Origin: Phycisphaerae bacterium
GTDB lineage: Bacteria > Planctomycetota > Phycisphaerae > Sedimentisphaerales > Sedimentisphaeraceae
Assembly (NCBI GenBank): GCA_027078365.1
Contig: JALWYQ010000039.1
Span: 41,002-105,001 of the forward strand
Direction: 5' to 3'
DNA length: 64,000 bases
The position numbers and the translations under genes were made by a program. Each line of letters begins with the position of its first letter. Positions within the stretch are counted from its first letter, which is position 1. This document shows, in pieces, positions 52,980 to 62,097 of this stretch. The notes under the pieces were generated by a model. That model was not told where the DNA came from. It did no database searches and worked only from the letters and a program-made list of their open reading frames with translations.

Positions 52980-53750
52980 CTACTCTTGGTAAAGAAGCTT
53001 TATATTCTTTTCTCTTGTTGTCTCTAGCCAGATATCAGAAGGCCGAGAGTCTGTAACAATACAACTAATTTGGTCTAAATCTGCAATCTTATATAGAGCA
53101 GCTTTATCAAATTTGTGCCTTGTTCCTACAAACACCGCTTTTGAAGCACGCATCAAAACTTGCTTTGTAAAACTAACCGTCGCAATATCAGCGCCACTAA
53201 TACCAGAATCAACAGAAATATCATCTGCGCTCGTAAATGCAATAAAGCCTCCAAGCTGCTGGATTGTCGCCTCTGCTGCTAAGCCTATCATATCCATCGT
53301 CTCAGGGCGATACTCGCCACCTGTGACTATAATTTTATGCTGCGTCAACTCGTGAAGACGGCTCATCAAATTTATTGAATTGACAATTATTGTAAGATTC
53401 TTTTTATCGCAAAGATAGGGAATAATTTCACTGCAAGTGCTGCCTGCCTCAAGGTATATGTTATCTCCATCTTCTATGAGCGTTGCCGCCAAGCGACCAA
53501 TAATCTTCTTTGCCGCTAGATTCTTTGTTTTGCGATACGATGGAGAACTTTGCAACTCCGTAGGGCCAGAAAGAACGGCACCGCCGTATGTTTTCTTTAG
53601 TAAGCCGTTTTTCTCCAGTACCGAAAGATCCCTCCTTACGGTAACTTCAGTAACGCCGAGGCTTCTTGCAACATCAGAAACCTTAATACGCCCATTGGAG
53701 CGAAGTTGCTCTACAATGTAATTATGTCTAGCTTGCGCTAAGAGCCCCAT
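52980..53750 (-). CDS. DeoR-family transcriptional regulator
   Basis: 256 residues. The N-terminal HTH_DeoR is clear: ARHNYIVEQLRSNGRIKVSD then LGVTEVTVRRDLSVLEKNGL and KTYGGAVL. The C-terminal sugar-phosphate-sensing DeoRC domain shows GDNIYLEAGSTCSEIIPYL, NSINLM and FVGTRHKFDKAALY. ATG 53750 has GAGG seven bases upstream. It lies between the lpd operon and divergent PDH genes, so control of PDH is plausible, although DeoR proteins usually answer to sugar phosphates. Confidence 0.88.
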   Translation of the reverse strand: MGLLAQARHNYIVEQLRSNGRIKVSDVARSLGVTEVTVRRDLSVLEKNGLLKKTYGGAVLSGPTELQSSPSYRKTKNLAAKKIIGRLAATLIEDGDNIYLEAGSTCSEIIPYLCDKKNLTIIVNSINLMSRLHELTQHKIIVTGGEYRPETMDMIGLAAEATIQQLGGFIAFTSADDISVDSGISGADIATVSFTKQVLMRASKAVFVGTRHKFDKAALYKIADLDQISCIVTDSRPSDIWLETTREKNIKLLYQE

Positions 53751-53844
53751 CAAAAGACCTCGTAATAAGAACTAAAAATAAAACAAAAATCTACCATAGG
53801 TACTAGAATATACACAAAACACTCTATCAATCAACACTTTCCTG

Positions 53845-53863
53845 TTCGTTTTGTTTCGTTTTG
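53845..53863. promoter_or_regulatory. Tandem TTCGTTTTG repeat in the deoR-PDH divergent region
   Basis: TTCGTTTTG occurs at 53845-53853 and 53855-53863, ten bases apart (one helical turn), about 95 bases upstream of the regulator and 136 before PDH E1. DeoR-type regulators often bind TTCG-containing tandem repeats, so this is a candidate operator. Confidence 0.4.
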
Positions 53864-53998
53864 GTAACATTTCAGCTTATTCATATCAATATAACCCGTA
53901 TTTTAGTTGGTCTAAACGAGCTATATCGCTATACTTGGAGCCGATAAAAAAAGCTAATTTAAACTCTAATATAAAGTAATTAGGAGTCTTTAAGAAAG

Positions 53999-56236
53999 AT
54001 GAGTTATAAAATTGACGACAAACGCGGCAAGAAAGTCCCAAAGATAAGCGAACTTATCAAAAAAGGACAGATAACCATTGACGATGCGAAAGATTGGCTA
54101 AGGACAATCTATGAAATTCGCTTCTTCGAAGAAAAGGTTTTTGAATTACTTGGCAAAAACATAATCAAAGGCGCATCGCACCTATATGCCGGTGAAGAGG
54201 CAATCGCCACAGGTGCTCTAGCTGCTATGGAGATTGGCGATGTACTTGGTTCAACTCACCGTGGGCATGGTCACTGCGGCGCTAGCGGTAATAAATACGC
54301 CGAATCTGAAGGCGAACGCCAAATGCACTGGAATCGCATGATGGCAGAGCTTATGGGTAAAGAAACTGGCTATTGCGGCGGACGCGGCGGCTCTATGCAT
54401 ATTGCCGACGTTCAAAAAGGCAACCTCGGTTCAACCGGTATTGTAGGTGGTAACCAACCTACTGCTGTTGGTGCTGCATACGCAGAAAAATATAAAGGAA
54501 CCGGTAAAGCTGTTGTTTCATTCTTTGGCGACGGTGCTACAAACACAGGAACTTTCCACGAGTCAATGAATATGGCTTCAGTATTGGATGTTCCACTAGT
54601 AGCAGTTGTCGAGAACAACCTATACGGAATGAGCGTACCTTTCTCTGGTTCACCTATCGAGGGTACTGTTCGTGCATCAAACATTGAAGATGTAGCTGTA
54701 AGGGCCGCTGCTTACAATGTACCTGCTATGATTATCGACGGTCAAGACGTTGTCGCTGTATATCTAGCGATGCTTGAGGCTCTCTCTTATGCAAAAGAAA
54801 ACAATAAGCTAATACTCGTTGAAGCTAAGACATACCGCTGGTACGGACACAGCCGAAGCGATCCTCGTGCGTACAGAACTAAAGAGGAAGAGAAGATTTG
54901 GAGAGAGCGAGATCCAATCATTGTCCTCTCTGAGAAGCTGCTCAGTGAAAAGTTAGCAACTCAAGAAGAGCTAGACGAAATTAAGGCAGATGCAGATAAA
55001 ACTATAAATGATGCCACCGAGTTTGCTCTAAATAGCCCATGGCCAGACCCTAAAGATCTAGCTAAAGATGTGTATGTAGAGGAATCATACTCTCAAGCAC
55101 AGCACTCTCTAGATGAAGATCTTTCTAAAAAATCTCTAGAGGCGACAGACGCATTTACTAAGGCCCTTGAAAGTGCTGAAGGTAAAACCAAAAAAGAAAA
55201 GAGCGAAAACGCAAAGGCAAAAATCAAGGCCGATTACAAGATGGATGTTCTCACTATGGGTGAGGCTGTTGTTGCAGCTCAATCCGAAGAGATGGCAAAA
55301 GATAAAGACGTCATCATTATGGGTGAGGATGTTGGTCTCTACGGCGGCGCTTACGGCGCAACCAAAGGGCTACTAGCTGAATTTGGTCCAGAGCGTGTAA
55401 TAGACACCCCTATTTCAGAAGCTGCTATTGTCGGTTCTGGTGTTGGTGCTGCTATTCGTGGCATGAGACCTATCACAGAGCTTATGTATATTGACTTCTT
55501 GACTATCGCACTCGACCAATTGATGCACAACGCAGCGTTTAACCGCTACATGTTTGGTGGTCACGCTAAAGTACCTATGGTTCTACGAAGTGAAGGTGGT
55601 GTCGGTAGATGTATTGCAGCACACCACTCTAAGAGTCTTGAAGCTTGGCTAATGCATATTCCAGGTCTATATGTTGTAATGCCTTCGACTCCGTACGATG
55701 CAAAGGGATTATTAAAAGCCGCTATCCAAAGCGACAACCCTGTTGTATTTATTGAGCACAAGGCAACATACGGTCAACTTGGAGCAGTGCCGACCCAAGA
55801 TTATATCATTCCTCTTGGCAAAGCAGATATCAAGAGAGAAGGTAGCGACGTTACAATAGTAACATACAGCAGAATGGTCATGTTTGCTCTTGAAGCCGCT
55901 AAAGAACTCGAGAAACAAGGAATTAGCGCAGAGGTCATCGACCTTCGCAGCCTAAAGCCTCTTGATATTGAGACCGTTGCAAATTCAGTACGCAAAACTG
56001 GCAAAATGATTACTGCCTGCGAAGGTTTCCGCATGGCTGGTAGCGGCGCTGAAGTTGTGAGGCAGCTAATGGAATACACCTTCGATGACGGTAGAACTGG
56101 CTTCGATTATCTTGACGCAGCCCCTGTAAACTTGGCAGCAGAGGACGTTCCACCTCCTATGAGTGAACCACTAGAGCTTGCGAGTATTCCAAGCATTGAC
56201 TCTATCGTTGCAGCGGCAAAGAATATCGTTGCTTAA
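53999..56236 (+). CDS. Pyruvate dehydrogenase E1, fused alpha and beta subunits
   Basis: 745 residues. The alpha part (to about 345) has GASHLYAGEEAIATGA, GGRGGSMHIAD and the TPP motif from GDGATNTGTFHES to VVENNLYGMS, then WYGHSRSDPRAYR with the phosphorylation-loop serine. A charged linker (about 375-415, KTKKEKSENAKAKIKAD) joins the beta part: LTMGEAVVAAQSEEM, IIMGEDVGLYGGAYGATKGL, DTPISEAAIVGSGVGAA and GRCIAAHHSKSLEAW, then VIDLRSLKPLD. It decarboxylates pyruvate and reductively acetylates E2. Usually these are two genes; here they are one chain. The acyl specificity (pyruvate over branched-chain acids) is inferred from the E2 neighbour. Confidence 0.92.
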   Translation: MSYKIDDKRGKKVPKISELIKKGQITIDDAKDWLRTIYEIRFFEEKVFELLGKNIIKGASHLYAGEEAIATGALAAMEIGDVLGSTHRGHGHCGASGNKYAESEGERQMHWNRMMAELMGKETGYCGGRGGSMHIADVQKGNLGSTGIVGGNQPTAVGAAYAEKYKGTGKAVVSFFGDGATNTGTFHESMNMASVLDVPLVAVVENNLYGMSVPFSGSPIEGTVRASNIEDVAVRAAAYNVPAMIIDGQDVVAVYLAMLEALSYAKENNKLILVEAKTYRWYGHSRSDPRAYRTKEEEKIWRERDPIIVLSEKLLSEKLATQEELDEIKADADKTINDATEFALNSPWPDPKDLAKDVYVEESYSQAQHSLDEDLSKKSLEATDAFTKALESAEGKTKKEKSENAKAKIKADYKMDVLTMGEAVVAAQSEEMAKDKDVIIMGEDVGLYGGAYGATKGLLAEFGPERVIDTPISEAAIVGSGVGAAIRGMRPITELMYIDFLTIALDQLMHNAAFNRYMFGGHAKVPMVLRSEGGVGRCIAAHHSKSLEAWLMHIPGLYVVMPSTPYDAKGLLKAAIQSDNPVVFIEHKATYGQLGAVPTQDYIIPLGKADIKREGSDVTIVTYSRMVMFALEAAKELEKQGISAEVIDLRSLKPLDIETVANSVRKTGKMITACEGFRMAGSGAEVVRQLMEYTFDDGRTGFDYLDAAPVNLAAEDVPPPMSEPLELASIPSIDSIVAAAKNIVA

Positions 56237-56291
56237 GGAAAGTCCTTAATTAAACTTTCACGAAATCTATTTTCTTAGAGGAAATAACAAA

Positions 56292-58226
56292 ATGGCAAAA
56301 GAAGTTAGACTGCCACAACTTGGCCAGACCATGGAAGAAGGGACATTTGTCTCAATTCTGGTTGAAGAAGGTAGCCAAGTTAGCAAAGGCGATGTCCTCT
56401 TCGAGGTCGAAACAGATAAAGCAACCCTTGAGATGGAATCTCCAGAAGATGGCTTTATTAAGAAAATATTAGTCAAACCGGGAGAAACCTTGGAAGTCGG
56501 CGCAATCGTTGCGATTATTGGCGAAGAAAACGAAGATGTAGAAGATATGATACAAACATCTTCCGACTCTAACGGCGCTGATGATTCATCATCTGCGCAG
56601 GCTAAAACAGCTGAGTCAGAAACGCTCAAGGTTATAACCCTTCCTCAACTCGGACAAACAATGGAAGAAGGCACAATTGTAAATATCCTTGTTAAAGAAG
56701 GTGATAATATTGCCAAAGGCGATGTTATTCTTGAGGTAGAGACAGATAAAGCAACTCTTGAGATGGAATCAACTCAAGAGGGAGTTCTCAAAAAATTGCT
56801 AGTTAAATCTGGAGATACTATTCCTGTGGACGCTCCAGTTGCAATCATTGGCAAAGAAGATGATGTTGTATCGCAGGATTACATAGATTCTCTTCTATCG
56901 GGCAAAGCAGATGCTAACTCTGGGGAATCTACTACAGCTTCAGAAGTCCAAAGCGAGCAGGCCCCTGAGGGCGTAAAAGTTCTCGAGCTTCCGCAACTTG
57001 GTCAGACTATGGAAGAAGGAACGATTGTAAGTATCATCGCTGAAGTTGGCAAGACTATTGCCAAAGGCGATGTGGTTCTTGAAGTAGAGACAGACAAGGC
57101 GACCCTTGAGATGGAATCGACTGCTGATGGCGTTGTCAAGGCAATCTTAGTAGAAGCTGGCGAGACTATCCCTGTTGATACACCAGTTGCTATTGTTGCA
57201 CCAGTCGACGTTGAAATATCACAGGCGTACATCGATTCAATTAAAAACTCAGCTAGTAGCGATACTACTGAAGCTAAGCCAGCTCCTGTTGCTCCTGCAA
57301 AACCAGCTCCTGTTGCAAAACCAGCACCAGTAGCGGCAGCACCAAAAGCAACTGCAGCTAGCGGCAATAAAATCTTTGCCTCTCCAAGGGCTAAGACAGT
57401 TGCAAAAGAGTTAGGTGTTAATATAGCAGATATTAAAGCGACTAAAGACCCGCTTAGAATCAAAGAAGTTGATGTTAGAAATTACGCCTCAACAATTGCG
57501 AGTCCTGCAAAAGATGAGTCTGCAGTGATTGAGATGCCACAGCCAGAGCATCAACTTGGCGAGAGAGTTGCCCTTACAAGAATGCAAAAGGTTGTTGCTC
57601 AGCGTATGGTTGAATCAAAACAAAACATCCCTTGCTTCTATCTCAACAGCGTTGTTGATATGACAGAGTTAGTTGCCTTTAGAGCCAAACTAAACAAGAC
57701 TGCACCTGTCAAAGTCTCCTTCAACGATTTTATTATCAGAGCTCTTGGAATTGCGGTAAAACAATTCCCAATCATGGCTGGTCAGATTGTCGGCGATGAC
57801 ATTAAGATTGCTGATAGCATCTCAGTTGGTCTAGCAATAGCAGTAGAAGACGGACTGATTGCTCCTATGAGTAAGGATGTTGACAAAAAGTCCTTAATCG
57901 AAGTAGCCCAGTACAACCAAGATTTAATCGCACGTGCAAAGAGCGGTCAAATCTCACCAGATGATTTGAGCGGTGGTTGTATTACATTGAGTAATCTTGG
58001 AGCGTTTGGTATTGAGTCATTTATTCCTATCGTTGTGCCAGGTCAATGTAGTATCCTTGGTACAGGCTGGATAAAGGATGAGCTTGTTCCACAAAATGGA
58101 AATATACTTATTCGCAAACTCATGAAAATGACTCTCTCTGTTGACCACAAGATTGCCAACGGAGCTTATGCCGCGCAGTTCCTAGATTATGTAAGAAAAC
58201 TTCTAGAGAACCCGGCTTCTCTCTAA
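56292..58226 (+). CDS. Dihydrolipoamide acetyltransferase (PDH E2) with three lipoyl domains
   Basis: 644 residues. Three lipoyl domains carry the lipoyl-lysine in ETDKATLEMES at Lys43, Lys153 and Lys269. Ala/Pro/Lys linkers follow (PAPVAPAKPAPVAKPAPVAA). The E3/E1-binding domain is FASPRAKTVAKELGVNIADI, and the catalytic CAT domain starts near LTRMQKVVAQRMVESKQNIP. The active-site motif reads VDHKIANGAYAAQFL: His619 is present, but the usual Asp of HxxxDG is Asn623. It is 55 bases downstream of E1 and followed by a terminator, so E1-E2 form a two-gene operon, with E3 and lipoylation genes divergent. Confidence 0.93.
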   Translation: MAKEVRLPQLGQTMEEGTFVSILVEEGSQVSKGDVLFEVETDKATLEMESPEDGFIKKILVKPGETLEVGAIVAIIGEENEDVEDMIQTSSDSNGADDSSSAQAKTAESETLKVITLPQLGQTMEEGTIVNILVKEGDNIAKGDVILEVETDKATLEMESTQEGVLKKLLVKSGDTIPVDAPVAIIGKEDDVVSQDYIDSLLSGKADANSGESTTASEVQSEQAPEGVKVLELPQLGQTMEEGTIVSIIAEVGKTIAKGDVVLEVETDKATLEMESTADGVVKAILVEAGETIPVDTPVAIVAPVDVEISQAYIDSIKNSASSDTTEAKPAPVAPAKPAPVAKPAPVAAAPKATAASGNKIFASPRAKTVAKELGVNIADIKATKDPLRIKEVDVRNYASTIASPAKDESAVIEMPQPEHQLGERVALTRMQKVVAQRMVESKQNIPCFYLNSVVDMTELVAFRAKLNKTAPVKVSFNDFIIRALGIAVKQFPIMAGQIVGDDIKIADSISVGLAIAVEDGLIAPMSKDVDKKSLIEVAQYNQDLIARAKSGQISPDDLSGGCITLSNLGAFGIESFIPIVVPGQCSILGTGWIKDELVPQNGNILIRKLMKMTLSVDHKIANGAYAAQFLDYVRKLLENPASL

Positions 58227-58256
58227 ACTAAACTCATCTGTGTAAGTACAGCTTTA

Positions 58257-58292
58257 AAAGGAGACAGGCCAATTGGTCCGTCTCCTTTTTTT
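58257..58292 (+). terminator. Intrinsic terminator of the PDH E1-E2 operon
   Basis: GGAGAC (58260-58265) pairs with GTCTCC (58280-58285), with further pairing GGCC/GGTC inside. A run of seven T follows. Confidence 0.88.
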
Positions 58293-58445
58293 AATATCCC
58301 ATACTCAAAGAAATGGCATTAATTGAATAAACAAGATACAAAAAGCTTGACTAGCATTGACAACTATTATATCAATACCTCAAAAGGCATCTACAAGAGT
58401 TATCCTTATATTAAAGAAACTCAGGCTTAAATTTGAAGGTGAGAT

Positions 58446-59060
58446 GTGAGCTTTTTAGATAAACTAGCCCAAACCATAGATAGACGTAAGCAGCAAAGAC
58501 GCTCGAACAACAATTCAGACAATCGCTCTGATAGTGCAAAAGAAAGAAGAAGTAAGAAAGACCGTAGAGAAGCGCAGCGCAGAAAACTCTTTAGAGTGCC
58601 ATATCCATTCGGAGCTGCCCCTATCGATCTCAATCACAAGATAATAATCTTAGATATATCTTTGGAATCTATAAGATTTGTTTTCAAGAACAGACAAGAG
58701 ACTGTCCCTGTGGGTGATATGCTCGAACTCGAAATTAAGTTCCATGACGATGAAATGATAACTAGAAGAATAATTGTTAAAAACTGTTACGATGACTATC
58801 TAAGCAAGCATCAATACATCGGACATTTCACCAAGCCCCTTCCATCGGATAGAATTGGCAAGGAACAAGCATATGTCCTTAGAAACTTTCCTGACTTCTG
58901 CCGTGATATTTCAGTAATGCAGAAAAAACACATTCAAGAAGTTGAGAAGAAATTGAAAGAAGAACAAAGAGAAGAAGAGCTAAGAAAGAGAAAGCAAAGT
59001 TCACAAGACAAGATTGATACAAACAAAGATTCTACCGACGATAAAACCAAAGAGATTTAA
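58446..59060 (+). CDS. PilZ-like protein with charged tails
   Basis: 204 residues starting at GTG 58446, with AAGGTGAG as ribosome-binding site. A very basic N-terminus (RRKQQRRSNN... KERRSKKDRREAQ) leads to RRKLFRVPYPF, an RxxxR as in the PilZ c-di-GMP motif. LDISLESIRF resembles the second motif (D/NxSxxG), with the Gly replaced. A beta-strand core follows, then a long charged helix (VEKKLKEEQREEELRKRKQ). PilZ proteins often act on motility, which fits the chemotaxis genes next door. Cyclic-di-GMP binding is uncertain. Confidence 0.6.
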   Translation: MSFLDKLAQTIDRRKQQRRSNNNSDNRSDSAKERRSKKDRREAQRRKLFRVPYPFGAAPIDLNHKIIILDISLESIRFVFKNRQETVPVGDMLELEIKFHDDEMITRRIIVKNCYDDYLSKHQYIGHFTKPLPSDRIGKEQAYVLRNFPDFCRDISVMQKKHIQEVEKKLKEEQREEELRKRKQSSQDKIDTNKDSTDDKTKEI

Positions 59061-59117
59061 TGCTTCTGTGAGAATCCACCTACAATCCACGGCCTTAACA
59101 CGATAATCCAGTGCAGA

Positions 59118-60764
59118 TTACAATATTGGAGCTCGGCGCATAGGTTTGTCTGCATCTATTCCAATATTTATCATAAATGTACGCATTATTTCATCGCGAG
59201 TAACAACACCACAGACCTTTCCTGACTTATCCAGCACAGGCAAGACATTTAGATCTTTTTCGTAAGCCAATCTTGCTGCAACAGAAAACTTAGCATCTAA
59301 TGCTACTGTATTAACCACGCTAGACATAATCCACTTCGCTTTAATCTGCAAAGTAGCAAGGTCTTGAGGCCTTCTCCAATTCGCAAACATCGATTGTAAA
59401 TAAGGGCTTATCGCACCTTTGATATCAGTCCCTGTTACTACGCCTTCTAAGGCTTGATCGCTACCTATCAATACATAGTCACTGTCTTGACTTTGCATCA
59501 AAGATATAAGACTCTCAACAGAGTCATCTTTATTAGCCCAAACAACATCCTTAGTCATTATATCTGAGACACTGAGCTTTAAGCTAGACGATTCTGTAGT
59601 GGCACCTGAAACCATCTCCTTAATCGCCTTGCTAACAGGCCCTTGAGGTTCAGCTTTAGGCTCTGGTTTGGCCACATCTTGAACTTTATCTTCTTTAGCT
59701 TGAGTGTCGGCTTGCGGCGAAGAAGCTTCCTGCGCATCTGTGAGAGGTTCAGAATCGCTTTCTTTACTAACCTCATCTCCTTGAGCCTCTTGAGCTACTA
59801 CTTCCTGATTTTGGGTATCGTCTAGATTCTCTTGGTCTTGAGGCTTATCCTCCGGTTCTGGCTGAGTCTCTTCTTGAGAGTTATCAACATCACCAGTAGC
59901 TTCTTGTGGTTCTTCCTTGGCTGGAGCCTCTGATTCTTCCGCAGTTTCTTCGGCTTGAGCAACCTCCTGCGACTCTTCCGTAGTTGTCGCTTCAACTTCT
60001 GCTGGTGGTTCTTGAACTTGAGCTTCTTCTTGAGGCTTTTCTTGAGACGATGATTCTACTTGCTCCTCTGGCGAAGCCTTAGCATCTTGAGCTTCGCCCT
60101 GTACTTGTGCATCATTATCCTCAGTGGTAGAATCAGCTGAAACATCCTGCTCTTGAGGTTCTTGGCTAACCTCGACAGACTCATCAAATAAGCCGTTAGG
60201 ATAGACTATTGTCACATTCACTGGGTCATATGACGCAACATCTAGTTTAAACGTTTGATATGCTATTGCATCATCAGCTAAATTCAACGCCTCTAATAGA
60301 GATGCCCAATCTTTGTTGACTGCCGTGTGTGTCTGTAAAAGGTGCTTATGCCCGTCAAGCTGCTCACGATAAACCCTATCCCACGAACCGACAAGCATAT
60401 TGCCAACTTCACCAAGGGCATCATATATATTATTGGCTTCTTCAAGAGTTCCAGATTTTGCCCTTTGAGTAACAACCTTTTCAGGTAGCATTACAAATAC
60501 ACCAGATAAGACAAACAGTCCTACCGAGTCGAGTAAAACCCAGAAATCTCCATTGAGAAATCCTTCGGCTGAGACCCTAAAAGCCGCAGATAACTTCCTA
60601 AACTTCTTGCGCAAATCTTCAATATTAGCCTCCTGCTGCTCTTCTAGAGCCTCGCAGTCAAGGTTAATCGCAAACATTGAAGATATATCGTCACAGAAAG
60701 CCTCTAAGACAGGCTCTGTTAGGGAGAATATCGTTGTATTTTTTTGTGATTCTAGTTCGGGCAT
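59118..60764 (-). CDS. CheX/CheC-like domain, acidic linker and CBS pair in one protein
   Basis: 548 residues. The N-terminal ~175 residues look like a CheC/CheX-type phosphatase fold, with the active-site pattern DALGEVGNMLVGSW giving Glu119 and Asn122 at the E-x2-N positions. About residues 205-385 are a low-complexity Glu/Gln/Ala/Pro linker (EEPQEATGDVDNSQEETQPE is typical). The C-terminal ~150 residues are two CBS motifs (LSVSDIMTKDVVWANKDDSV; LNVLPVLDKSGKVCGVVTRD). CBS pairs usually bind adenine nucleotides. Directly followed downstream of a genuine CheX and CheY, it may adjust CheY-phosphate in response to energy state; that role is inference. Confidence 0.7.
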   Translation of the reverse strand: MPELESQKNTTIFSLTEPVLEAFCDDISSMFAINLDCEALEEQQEANIEDLRKKFRKLSAAFRVSAEGFLNGDFWVLLDSVGLFVLSGVFVMLPEKVVTQRAKSGTLEEANNIYDALGEVGNMLVGSWDRVYREQLDGHKHLLQTHTAVNKDWASLLEALNLADDAIAYQTFKLDVASYDPVNVTIVYPNGLFDESVEVSQEPQEQDVSADSTTEDNDAQVQGEAQDAKASPEEQVESSSQEKPQEEAQVQEPPAEVEATTTEESQEVAQAEETAEESEAPAKEEPQEATGDVDNSQEETQPEPEDKPQDQENLDDTQNQEVVAQEAQGDEVSKESDSEPLTDAQEASSPQADTQAKEDKVQDVAKPEPKAEPQGPVSKAIKEMVSGATTESSSLKLSVSDIMTKDVVWANKDDSVESLISLMQSQDSDYVLIGSDQALEGVVTGTDIKGAISPYLQSMFANWRRPQDLATLQIKAKWIMSSVVNTVALDAKFSVAARLAYEKDLNVLPVLDKSGKVCGVVTRDEIMRTFMINIGIDADKPMRRAPIL

Positions 60765-60781
60765 TTATTTATCGTTCAAGA

Positions 60782-61252
60782 TTAATTGTCTTTGTAAAAG
60801 AATTGAAACTTAACGAGAGAACCATCTAGATTGACAAATTCTTCCGTAACATTTGCATTCTCGCCAAGACTGGTATCAAGCATCTTACCTGAGACTGTAC
60901 AAGGAATAGAGACTGTTATCTCTCCAACAGAATCAGCAATTCGCTTTTTGATTGAGCCAAGAACCATGTTTGATACTTCACCCATAGCATCGCAAATATC
61001 TTCCATGCTAATATCATCTTCAGGTTCCATGCCAAGCATATTCGCTGCTATAAGTTTAGCATCTTGTGATCCACAGCATATTGCCAAGCAACCTTCTAAT
61101 GCTCCTGTAAAGGTTATTGAACTTAGCAACGAATCCTCTTCCATATGAGCGTCTTCGGGTGCTACCTCTTCCAACGCCATAAACATCATTGTCTCAAACA
61201 CTTCCGACGCTGCCTCTATCAGCGTATCATGAAAACATACATCTGTTACCAT
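60782..61252 (-). CDS. cheX: CheX-like CheY-phosphate phosphatase
   Basis: 156 residues with the CheX layout: an N-terminal helix (LIEAASEVFETMMFMALEEV), a strand pair (ITFTGALEGCLAICC) and the catalytic helix DAMGEVSNMVLGSIKKR, giving Glu92 and Asn95. CheX dephosphorylates CheY-P. It sits 32 bases after cheY and 17 bases before the CBS fusion gene on the same strand, so the three are likely one operon. The assignment is by motif and context; CheC cannot be fully excluded. Confidence 0.8.
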   Translation of the reverse strand: MVTDVCFHDTLIEAASEVFETMMFMALEEVAPEDAHMEEDSLLSSITFTGALEGCLAICCGSQDAKLIAANMLGMEPEDDISMEDICDAMGEVSNMVLGSIKKRIADSVGEITVSIPCTVSGKMLDTSLGENANVTEEFVNLDGSLVKFQFFYKDN

Positions 61253-61284
61253 GAAATCATCTCCTTAGGGTTTAGTAATGTTAA

Positions 61285-61659
61285 TTAGCCCATGAAGGGT
61301 TCTAATGTCTGTTGAATACTCTCTGGTGTGAATGGTTTTTTGATATAGCCATTGGCACCTAATGCCAACACTGAAGAGATGAAATCATCTGCACTTTCAG
61401 TTGAAACCATAATAACCTTTGTGTTGTCATAAGAGCTGTTCGATCTAAGCTTCTCTACAAACTCAGTACCGCCCATACCCGGCATATTGACATCACAAAG
61501 CACGATATCTACTGGAGATTGTTCGATTTTCTCCAAAGCCTCTCCACCATCACCAGCTTCTTGAATATCGCCGAGTGAGAGCCCTGCCGCTCTAATTGTA
61601 CGCATAATGATTTTGCGCATTGTTGCAGAATCATCTACCAACATAATTGATTTAGCCAT
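61285..61659 (-). CDS. cheY: CheY-like response regulator
   Basis: A 124-residue single-domain receiver. Acidic pocket Asp9-Asp10 (MLVDDSATMRKII), phospho-acceptor Asp56 (IVLCDVNMPGMGG), the switch residue in VIMVSTESADD and the conserved Lys in GYIKKPFTPE are all present. No output domain, so it probably binds the flagellar switch. Adjacent cheX supports a chemotaxis role. The ATG is preceded by AAAGAGGG. Confidence 0.9.
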   Translation of the reverse strand: MAKSIMLVDDSATMRKIIMRTIRAAGLSLGDIQEAGDGGEALEKIEQSPVDIVLCDVNMPGMGGTEFVEKLRSNSSYDNTKVIMVSTESADDFISSVLALGANGYIKKPFTPESIQQTLEPFMG

Positions 61660-61721
61660 AATAACCCTCTTTAAAGCTTGGTTAACAAATTCCTAATATA
61701 AGCCAAAGAGGAATCGGATTC

Positions 61722-61979
61722 TTAGAAGCCCGACTTAATTACATTTTTTGCGGCTGAGAGAATATTTTCGAATGAGAGCAAATTACCTGACTCAAGTAGC
61801 TCTTTTGCCCTTTTTACTTTATCGGAATCAACCTGATTTTTTGTTGCCAAATCAAGAATAGTTGACTCCGAGACTTGCTGATTAACCTCTACAGTTACTT
61901 TAGACTTAGCCGTCTTTCTATTTGCTGGCTTTGCATGAGCAGCAGTGCTGATATCGGTATTTAATCTATCTATCTGCAT
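61722..61979 (-). CDS. Possible FlgM-type anti-sigma factor
   Basis: An 85-residue protein with a disordered Lys/Thr N-terminal half and a C-terminal helical part (DSDKVKRAKELLESGNLLSF, then ILSAAKNVI). The arrangement is like FlgM, which binds FliA through its C-terminus (family pattern: VxxLxxAIxxGxYxVDxxxIAxxLL). A FliA-type sigma factor lies 1.8 kb upstream on the same strand. The match is loose, so the identification rests on size, shape and neighbourhood. Confidence 0.45.
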   Translation of the reverse strand: MQIDRLNTDISTAAHAKPANRKTAKSKVTVEVNQQVSESTILDLATKNQVDSDKVKRAKELLESGNLLSFENILSAAKNVIKSGF

Positions 61980-62097
61980 TTAAAAACCTTCCTAAAAACG
62001 GCTTTTGGTCTATCACTGTAACCACCTATATACAACCACTTGTACTTACGATTCTAAAGTTTTTCTCTAACAATGCAACAGTATTTATCAAAAGAAA

